From contig JAUWOY010000032.1 in assembly GCA_030611885.1 (NCBI GenBank), positions 1 through 34,797 on the forward strand: 34,797 bases of DNA, read 5' to 3'. A model generated the notes under the pieces. That model ran no database searches and was not told the origin of the DNA. It worked only from the letters and a program-made list of their open reading frames with translations. A program made the position numbers and the translations under genes. This document shows, piece by piece, positions 29,033 to 34,797 of this stretch; the first letter of the stretch is position 1, and each line of letters begins with the position of its first letter. The stretch comes from Chloroflexota bacterium. Lineage in GTDB: Bacteria > Chloroflexota > Anaerolineae > VGOG01.

Positions 29033-31889
29033 GCGTCATGAGGCCGATGAGTTGAGCGAGCTGATCGACCGGGTGGTTCTCCACGGTGCTGAGGCCATCG
29101 GGGTCGAGTCGAGCTTGGATGAGGAAACGCTCGCCCTGGTGAGCGACCTGCGGACCATGGCCCGGGCCACCCCGATGCGAGAAGGGTTCGCTCGCGATCT
29201 GGAGGAACGACTACGGGCCCAGCCCGCGCCTCAAACGAGCCGTCGGTGGTCTCCGCTGGCATGGCGGCGCTGGGCCACGGAAAAGATAAACGATTTACAA
29301 GGAGGAAATGCAATGAACAGGCACAGAGTAAAACGTTGGGCACTGGCCACAGGTGGGGCAGCCGTGCTGCTGGTCGCCCTGCTGGTGGGGAGCATCCTTT
29401 GGGAGGGTCCCTCGCAGCACAAGCTGCCGCCTTTGCCTTTACTGTCTTCGATGCCCGCCCTGGCTCAGGAGTGGAACCCGCAGCGACCCTTCGGCCCTCT
29501 GGGCGACGTGGAGCTGGTGCTGGAGGCCGAGTTGCCTGAAGGGCCAGACGCAGTTCCCGTTTACCAGCAGACGAGCAACACCCTACCCTCCACGCCCGAA
29601 GAGGCCCTCGCCTGGGCCGAGCAATTCGATCTGCCCAACCCGCAAGTCTACCACGACGTGCGCGACCCCGGTAACTTGATCGTCATCGCGAGCGATGGAC
29701 AGACGCTCAGCTTCAATGCCAACGCACCGACGGCAAGCAGCTACGGCAGGGGCGTTAATCCCTTCTTCGTCTGGCGGGCCGGCGATCCCGACACCCCGCC
29801 TCCCCTCAGCTTCGAGGCTGCGTGCGACATCGCCATCGCCTTCCTGGAGGCGCACGACCTGTTGCCAGATGCCTATCAGGTGGAGGAAGCAGGCGGAATG
29901 GCACCGCCGGGCGTGGAGTCCCCACCGATCCGCCACGTGCTCGTCCGGCCGCTGCTCGACGGCTACCTCGTCGAAGGGCACGACGCCGAGATGCGGGTGA
30001 TGATCGGCCCCGATGGTATGGTCTACAGCGTCTGGCTGTCGCCGCTGACATTTACACGGGGCGAGACCTACCCGCTGAGATCGGCCCAGGCAGCCTTTGA
30101 GGCGCTGCGCACAGGCGACATCAAAGGCCCCTTCCGCCTGAGCATTGATTGGCACGCTCCGCCGGAGGCTGTGGCCGAGGCGACACAGACGACCTATCAT
30201 CGCCCCGAGCCCGCCACCTATCAGGCCGGCGATGCGGTCACCGTGCGCGGCTCCGTGCAGTTGCTGCGAGCCGTGGCGACGGGCGAGATTCGGGCCAGCC
30301 TTTTCAACAACGATGGCACTTTCGAGCTGACCGGCCCGGCCCTGGAGAAGATGGCCGCCGAACTGGGCTACAACGAGGTCGTGGTGCAGGGCACCGTCCA
30401 GGCCGAATTGGGCCCTCGCCGCTGGCGATTGGCGGTGTCCAACTGGGCCATTGAACTCCCGCCACAAACCGAGCGCTTCGTCGGCAGGATAGCAGTAGAG
30501 GATGACGCTGCTTTCCTCGTCACCGACGATGGGGCGCGCTACCGCCTGCCGGCCTTGCCTGAGGGGTTGAGTGCGGGAGACCAGGCGGCTGTCTACGCCG
30601 AGGTGGTTCCCTCCGAGGGAGACGAGCCGCCTGCTCTGCGTTGGTTCGGCATCGAATCGCCACCTGCCACCCGGCAGCATGTTGGCGGCAGCAGCGAGAG
30701 CGTGTCGGTAGTGGTGGTGGAGGTGCCGGTGGAGGAAGAGGTGATCGAGGCCGCGCCGGGGCCGGTGCCAGTTGACAAGGTCATCGTGGGCGCTCTCTAC
30801 TTTGAGGATGGCGGCCCCGTGTTGGAGACGCCCGAAGGTCAACGGTTCCGCGTCGTCGGCCTGCCCGACGAATTGAACGATGGCCGCGACGGGCGCGTGA
30901 TCGCCGTGCGCGGCCAGGTGACTCCCCCTGCCGAAGCAGGTGACCTGCCCACCCTCGTGTGGGAGGCTGAGGAGCCCGTCCCGGAACCTGCAGAGCTCCA
31001 CCAGGAGATAGAAATCGTGAGCGAGCAGGTAGAGGTAGCCCCCTCTGCTGGCTACGAGCCGCCTGTCTCTCCCTACCAGATCGGCGACGAAGTGGAATTG
31101 GAAGGGATGGTCGGCGCTACCGTCTACGTGAACGGCGACGAGCGCCGGATCAGAGCCTGGTTCATGTCCAGCCTGGGCCTCGACTACGACTTGAGCTACC
31201 GGCTCAGTGGCCCACCCGATCTGCTGGAGGAACTGGCCCAATACGATCGGCTACACCTGTGTCTGCGAGCCCGTGTCATCCTTGACGAAGACTCGCCCTT
31301 GGACCAGGGCCTCGCCGTTATCAGCTTTGAGAAAGTCTGGCCAGAGGAGAAAGTTCAAGGATTCCTGGGCACCATCGGCGTGGAGACGCTGGAAGGGCGC
31401 GAGGTAGCCATCTTCACCGACAAAGAGAGCGGACAGCGTTACGTCCTCTTCCATTCCCTGAGTGAACATTTTGATCCTCAGTTTTGGTACAGGCGATATG
31501 CCGAGGAGGATTACAAACGCCACAAGCAACTCTTCCTGACCGGCGTCGTTCGCCCCGACCAGACCTTTGCCGGCCTGCCGGTCATCGAGGAAGCAGGCAC
31601 CCGGGCGGGGAGCGAGGTGGACGCGGCCAGCAGCGCCGACCAACTGCCGCTGGAGGTTCCGCAGGTGCTGGACGAGAGCGGGAGCCGACTGAAGGGCCGG
31701 GCCATCATTGACCGGGTGGAGCTGGCCTACTACGCTCCGCCCGGCGCTCTGGGTGAACGCCCTGGCACTGAGATGCAACCCGAGTTCTCCCTCGTCCAAC
31801 CAGTGTGGGTCTTCCACGGCCGCAGCGAAGATGGCCTCGCTACTTTCCGCGCCTACGTGCAGGCCGTGGCCGACGACTACCTGCGATAG
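29022..31889 (+). CDS. Membrane anti-sigma-like protein with large external region
   Basis: 955 aa, starting inside the sigma gene. Cytosolic residues 1-~100 contain DELSELIDRVVLHG and ATPMREGFARDLEERL, similar in style to the cytosolic parts of Chloroflexota anti-sigma proteins. A transmembrane helix lies at about 106-127 (WALATGGAAVLLVALLVGSI). Outside are a long mixed region and repeated small beta units such as GRIAVEDDAAFLVTDDGARY and ALYFEDGGPVLETPEGQRF. The end (LVQPVWVFHGRSEDGLATFR) resembles PepSY/YycI-like sensor ends. A perfect AAGGAGG with ATG 29313 (M98) lies in frame just before the helix, so an 858-aa short form is probable. No HxxxCxxC zinc motif is seen, so the anti-sigma role is inferred from position. 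Confidence 0.75.
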   Translation: MRDERHEADELSELIDRVVLHGAEAIGVESSLDEETLALVSDLRTMARATPMREGFARDLEERLRAQPAPQTSRRWSPLAWRRWATEKINDLQGGNAMNRHRVKRWALATGGAAVLLVALLVGSILWEGPSQHKLPPLPLLSSMPALAQEWNPQRPFGPLGDVELVLEAELPEGPDAVPVYQQTSNTLPSTPEEALAWAEQFDLPNPQVYHDVRDPGNLIVIASDGQTLSFNANAPTASSYGRGVNPFFVWRAGDPDTPPPLSFEAACDIAIAFLEAHDLLPDAYQVEEAGGMAPPGVESPPIRHVLVRPLLDGYLVEGHDAEMRVMIGPDGMVYSVWLSPLTFTRGETYPLRSAQAAFEALRTGDIKGPFRLSIDWHAPPEAVAEATQTTYHRPEPATYQAGDAVTVRGSVQLLRAVATGEIRASLFNNDGTFELTGPALEKMAAELGYNEVVVQGTVQAELGPRRWRLAVSNWAIELPPQTERFVGRIAVEDDAAFLVTDDGARYRLPALPEGLSAGDQAAVYAEVVPSEGDEPPALRWFGIESPPATRQHVGGSSESVSVVVVEVPVEEEVIEAAPGPVPVDKVIVGALYFEDGGPVLETPEGQRFRVVGLPDELNDGRDGRVIAVRGQVTPPAEAGDLPTLVWEAEEPVPEPAELHQEIEIVSEQVEVAPSAGYEPPVSPYQIGDEVELEGMVGATVYVNGDERRIRAWFMSSLGLDYDLSYRLSGPPDLLEELAQYDRLHLCLRARVILDEDSPLDQGLAVISFEKVWPEEKVQGFLGTIGVETLEGREVAIFTDKESGQRYVLFHSLSEHFDPQFWYRRYAEEDYKRHKQLFLTGVVRPDQTFAGLPVIEEAGTRAGSEVDAASSADQLPLEVPQVLDESGSRLKGRAIIDRVELAYYAPPGALGERPGTEMQPEFSLVQPVWVFHGRSEDGLATFRAYVQAVADDYLR
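29299..29315 (+). promoter_or_regulatory. Internal Shine-Dalgarno and start codon within the anti-sigma-like gene
   Basis: AAGGAGG at 29299-29305 followed after seven bases by ATG 29313, in frame with the longer ORF. It is translated in the long form as part of LQGGNAM. It would start a protein MNRHRVKRWALATGG beginning right at the membrane helix. Confidence 0.7.
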
Positions 31890-31912
31890 GCCGGGCACTT
31901 CACAAGCCCAGG

Positions 31913-31981
31913 GGCGGCCGGGCCAGCCCTGTGGAATAGGCACAATTCCACAGGGCCAGCCGGCCGCCTCTTCGTGTTTAT
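31913..31981 (+). terminator. Long hairpin terminator after the first sigma module
   Basis: GGCGGCCGG (31913-31921) pairs with CCGGCCGCC (31960-31968), and the inner CCCTGTGGAAT pairs with ATTCCACAGGG, broken only by a small internal bulge. A T-rich tail (TCTTCGTGTTTAT) follows. Such a long GC stem could also be a mobile hairpin element. Confidence 0.65.
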
Positions 31982-32080
31982 ATAGCAGGTGACCTCCTGC
32001 CTGTGCAGATCAAACCTTTTGGGTGGTTCACGGATAATACTAGTAGAGGGCCCTCATCATAACCCATCGAGAGGAAGCGA

Positions 32081-32668
32081 ATGGAGGAACAGGAGGCCAT
32101 CGCCCGGCTGAAACGATGCGACATCGGTGGCCTGGAGGCACTGGTGCGCCAGTACCAGGTGCGGGCGGTGCAAACCGCCTACCTGATCACCCGCGACCGC
32201 GCCCTGGCCGAAGACATCGTGCAGGCGGCTTTCCTGCGAGCCTACGAACGCATCGGCCAGTTCGACGCCGGGCGACCCTTCGGCCCCTGGTTCCTGCGCA
32301 GCGTGGTCAACGACGCCGTCAAGGCTGCTGCCCGCCGCAAGCGCCTGGTCCCCCTGGAGGCCAGTCCTGAGGGAGAAGGAGCATCTCTGGCAGATCTGTT
32401 GGCCGACCCGAGTCCGGGCCCCGACGACCTGATGGAAGCAGCAGAGACCCGTCAGACGGTCTGGACCGCGCTGGGCAAACTCCCGCCGGCACAGCGAGCC
32501 GCGATCGTCCAGCGCTACTATCTGGGCTTGAGCGAGGCCGAGATGGCCGGCGAACTGGCCTGTCCGCCGGGCACGGTCAAATGGCGTCTGCACGCCGCGC
32601 GGAAGCGCCTGCGGACGCTGCTGCGCCCGCTGTGGCCAGCAGCGTCGGGATCGGGGCGCGGGGAATGA
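32081..32668 (+). CDS. ECF-type RNA polymerase sigma factor (second)
   Basis: 195 aa. Region 2: LEALVRQYQVRAVQTAYLIT, RALAEDIVQAAFLRAYERIG, and GPWFLRSVVNDAVKAAARR. Region 4: LGKLPPAQRAAIVQRYYLGL, SEAEMAGELACPPGTVKWRL, ending in a basic tail. GAGAGGAAG stands before ATG 32081. No convincing promoter is seen in the ~100 bases upstream beyond GATAAT at 32033-32038. It is followed by a membrane protein gene, repeating the order of the first module, but the two sigma proteins are not close copies. Confidence 0.92.
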   Translation: MEEQEAIARLKRCDIGGLEALVRQYQVRAVQTAYLITRDRALAEDIVQAAFLRAYERIGQFDAGRPFGPWFLRSVVNDAVKAAARRKRLVPLEASPEGEGASLADLLADPSPGPDDLMEAAETRQTVWTALGKLPPAQRAAIVQRYYLGLSEAEMAGELACPPGTVKWRLHAARKRLRTLLRPLWPAASGSGRGE

Positions 32669-32733
32669 GGGATGATGGCCACTCTTCGTTTCTCCATTCG
32701 CCTCCCGACAGAAATCAGCAGGAGGTAAACCTT

Positions 32734-33855
32734 ATGAAAGAGCAGCAAACTGTACAAATCTTGCAGGAGATCGCTGAGCAGGAGATACCCGCCAGCCTGG
32801 ACCTGTGGCCGGCGATTCGGGCACGGGTACAGCCACAACGACGTTCATCCCGCTGGACGCAGTTGATGCCCGCCACCCGTCTGGGATGGGCCTTCATGGC
32901 CTTGGTCCTTTGCCTGGCTTTTGGGGCCGTGGCCTACGCCGTGGTCCCCGTTGTGAGCCGGCTGTTCCAGCAGGAGGCTGGCCTGCGGCACGTTGAGCAG
33001 GCCAATCTGGTCCAGGAGCTCAACCTGAGCCAGACGGTGGATGGCGTCACCGTCACCCTGGAGCGGGCCTACGCCGACGCCAACCGCATCGTCGTCGGCT
33101 TCACCATCAAAGCTCCAAATGGCCAGCGGTATGACGCATACCACCACCTGACGCTAACCGATATGGCCGGCACCGTCTTTTCGGCGACAATCGGATTTGG
33201 GGTGACCGGCCAATCCGATATTCTCCAGGTCTCGCTTCCCCCCGGTGAAGGGGCTTACGTACTTGCTTTCGACGCCGCCCCTGTGCAGAGTGCGCCCGCC
33301 GAATTAGATTTGCGGCTGGTGATGGAGCTGGAGAAGTTTGTACTGCCCCCGGCCGCCCTCGAACCCCCTCCTACCCCGGACAGCCCGCCAGCCGAACCGC
33401 CGATGGTAGTGGTATTGGAGCCGCTGCCAACGCCCGAGGAGGAAGCCATCGTGGGTCCTTTCACCTTCGACTTCAGCGTGCCCTTTATCCCTGGACGGGT
33501 GGCTGAGGTGAATCAGACCGTTGAAGATGCTGGGGTTGCCGTGTGCCTGGAGCGGGTGGTGGTCACCCCTTCGGAGACCAGGGCCTACCTGCGCTTCGAT
33601 TCGCCCGGCGGCGAAGCAGAGTGGATACCGATCGCGATGCTCCAAGCACCGGGTGAGGAGGACGAAATCTATACCGGATATGTCGGCAGCTACGGCCCGG
33701 CTAGCTACCAATACGGATTCCTCGCACCGCTTTACGAGCGGCGGGGAGAGTGGACCCTGACGGTGACCGAACTGGTGGGAACCGATCTAGCGCAGCAGCC
33801 GAGCGAAGATATCCGGTTGGCCGGCCCCTGGGTCTTCCGCTTCCGCGTGCCGTAA
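32734..33855 (+). CDS. DUF4179-like membrane protein, probable anti-sigma partner
   Basis: 373 aa from ATG 32734, which has AGGAGG close upstream; the ORF is open to 32581, but that part overlaps the sigma gene in another frame. A short cytosolic part (KEQQTVQILQEIAEQEIPAS, WPAIRARVQ) precedes one membrane helix (about 50-72, MALVLCLAFGAVAYAVVPVV). The outside part has LNLSQTVDGVTVTLERAYAD and NRIVVGFTIKAPNGQ, typical of DUF4179-like anti-sigma sensors, then a proline-rich stretch (PPPTPDSPPAEPPM) and a second beta domain (FTFDFSVPFIPGR, GVAVCLERVVVTPSETRAYL). Its place after a sigma gene suggests it restrains that factor and senses an envelope signal; this is inference. Confidence 0.78.
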   Translation: MKEQQTVQILQEIAEQEIPASLDLWPAIRARVQPQRRSSRWTQLMPATRLGWAFMALVLCLAFGAVAYAVVPVVSRLFQQEAGLRHVEQANLVQELNLSQTVDGVTVTLERAYADANRIVVGFTIKAPNGQRYDAYHHLTLTDMAGTVFSATIGFGVTGQSDILQVSLPPGEGAYVLAFDAAPVQSAPAELDLRLVMELEKFVLPPAALEPPPTPDSPPAEPPMVVVLEPLPTPEEEAIVGPFTFDFSVPFIPGRVAEVNQTVEDAGVAVCLERVVVTPSETRAYLRFDSPGGEAEWIPIAMLQAPGEEDEIYTGYVGSYGPASYQYGFLAPLYERRGEWTLTVTELVGTDLAQQPSEDIRLAGPWVFRFRVP

Positions 33856-34049
33856 CGATCAGGAAGGGGATGACAGTTTGCGGTGGCACGAGACGGCAGA
33901 CGTTGCCAGGCTTTCGTGGGAAGAAGATGGGCTCACCTAAGCTTTCACTGGCTGGACAACCTGCGAGAGGAGGTGTCTATGGACGATTGAAGGCGCAAAT
34001 GTAAGTGTGACAGAAGTTCGAGTTCAGAATCCAATTAGGAGGTGTTGAA

Positions 34050-34781
34050 ATGCGTAAGAAAAGCGTGCTGTTGGTGAGTGTGAGTGTTTTGCTCCTGGCA
34101 GGTGGATTGCTGGGAGCAGGTTTGAGAAGGACAGCGGCTCAAGAGGAGGGAGTGTGCCCTCCGGGATATACTTACGTCACCTTGATTGAGCCCGTCCAAC
34201 CGGGAGAGCAGTCCTCGAAGGTCTTGGAGCAGGGTTGCCAGCCAATCGACGATGTATTCGAAAAAGTCGTACTGGAGCCCATTCGACCGGGGGAAGAGGG
34301 CTGGGCTGTGGAGCCGAGCGAATCAGGCGATCAGGGCGAAGCGGTCAACGGCATCGTCCGTGGTCCCAGCGGCGAGACGGAGTATCGTTGTGTTGTCTTG
34401 CTGGAGCCCATTCAACCGGGAGAACAGTTCTCAAGAGCCTCGGAGCCGGTCTGCTCGCGCGGTGCGATCGACTCGATCAACGACGTCTCCCTTGACCGCA
34501 GCTACTTGATCGCCAAGTTCTACGACGAGACCAACTATACGAATCTCCTGGTCGAGTACTATGGGGCCTCTCCCTGTTCCCCGACGGTCAGCTATGGCGT
34601 CCCCGACCTTCCTGACAACCTCGACAACAGGTTCGCCTCCGGGCGTGCGTACTCCAACTGCGACCACATCACCGTTCACGACCGCAACGGCTACAGGGAC
34701 CCATCGTACGCCTGCGGAGCGAATTGCCCAACCTTCTACGCACTGAACGACGCGGTGAGCTCCTGGGAGGCTACCGATTGA
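34050..34781 (+). CDS. Secreted Cys-containing protein with EPxxPGE repeats
   Basis: 243 aa with a signal peptide (MRKKSVLLVSVSVLLLAGGL, likely cut near RTAAQ). Residues ~40-150 hold three related units: LIEPVQPGEQSSKV, VLEPIRPGEEGWAV, LLEPIQPGEQFSRA, each in a Cys-flanked context. The last ~95 residues (YLIAKFYDETNYTNLLVEYY, LPDNLDNRFASGRAYSNCDH, FYALNDAVSSWEA) have the Y-D-x-x-N-Y and N-D-x-x-S-S spacing of beta/gamma-crystallin-like secreted domains; this is a tentative match. TTAGGAGGT precedes ATG 34050. It may belong to the regulon of the upstream sigma factor, but no evidence beyond proximity. The 194-bp gap before it holds no convincing gene. Confidence 0.72.
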   Translation: MRKKSVLLVSVSVLLLAGGLLGAGLRRTAAQEEGVCPPGYTYVTLIEPVQPGEQSSKVLEQGCQPIDDVFEKVVLEPIRPGEEGWAVEPSESGDQGEAVNGIVRGPSGETEYRCVVLLEPIQPGEQFSRASEPVCSRGAIDSINDVSLDRSYLIAKFYDETNYTNLLVEYYGASPCSPTVSYGVPDLPDNLDNRFASGRAYSNCDHITVHDRNGYRDPSYACGANCPTFYALNDAVSSWEATD

Positions 34782-34797
34782 GAGAAGCGGCCAGGAA

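Noticed and set aside
29583..31241. 552-aa open frame on the minus strand opposite the anti-sigma-like gene
   Set aside because: It is a shadow of high-GC coding DNA: rich in His, Gly and Arg, no domain, and the plus strand has overlapping sigma gene, membrane helix and ribosome site.
33971..33990. AGGAGGTGTCT-ATG-GAC-GAT-TGA mini-ORF upstream of the secreted protein
   Set aside because: A good ribosome site but only three codons. It may be a relic or a regulatory stall, with nothing to support either.
33870..34004. 44-codon ORF between the second sensor gene and the secreted protein
   Set aside because: No signal, domain or clear spacing of the ribosome site; composition like random frame.

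Overview
The window looks like chromosomal DNA of an uncultured Chloroflexota bacterium, probably Anaerolineae or a relative. This is inferred from gene content: a baseplate-J-like membrane protein inside an alaS-ruvX-mltG operon, a very large secreted repeat protein ending in a 'YLPMVLKR'-type tail, a CHAT-NTPase-TPR protein, and many short dispersed repeats. No rRNA is present to confirm it. Most promoters are clear sigma-70 types (TTGACA-like, 17-18 bp, TATAAT-like), and several gene pairs overlap by 1, 4 or 11 bp.

Layout. 1-130: start of a probable insertion-sequence transposase running off the left edge. 203-4334: hflX, an S41 processing protease, smpB and ssrA (tmRNA with promoter and terminator), bracketed by two inverted copies of a ~74 bp MITE-like element. 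4347-7762: an unusual MTA/SAH-deaminase-type amidohydrolase fused to a CYTH-like domain (-), divergent from a pyrimidine-nucleoside phosphorylase (+); their -35 boxes are one base apart. 7874-14809 (-): a tightly overlapped operon alaS > baseplate-J-like protein > ruvX > mltG > solute-binding lipoprotein. 14999-22893 (+): a 1407-aa secreted protein (14 propeller-like repeats, DUF11, clostripain/C11 protease) and a 1196-aa CHAT-STAND-TPR protein, ending in a good terminator. 22976-28297 (-): a membrane glycosyltransferase-like protein with a small proline-rich lipoprotein, then dagK-like, P-loop kinase and membrane-protein genes, headed by the remnant of a PIG-L/LmbE deacetylase. 28414-34797 (+): two successive ECF sigma/membrane anti-sigma-like modules and a secreted Cys-containing protein.

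Two themes stand out. First, short repeats of at least eight sequence types sit between genes and also inside genes, always in frame. The 868-aa membrane protein carries four, AlaRS has a 20-residue insert just before its CGGTH motif, and the ends of RuvX and the binding protein are translated repeat. Second, there are new-looking domain arrangements: the deaminase-CYTH fusion, the adjacent pair of caspase-fold (clan CD) proteins C11 and CHAT, and an anti-sigma-like protein with a perfect internal Shine-Dalgarno and start.

Translation quality tests, trees, database searches and expression data were not available. Family names rest on recognised motifs.
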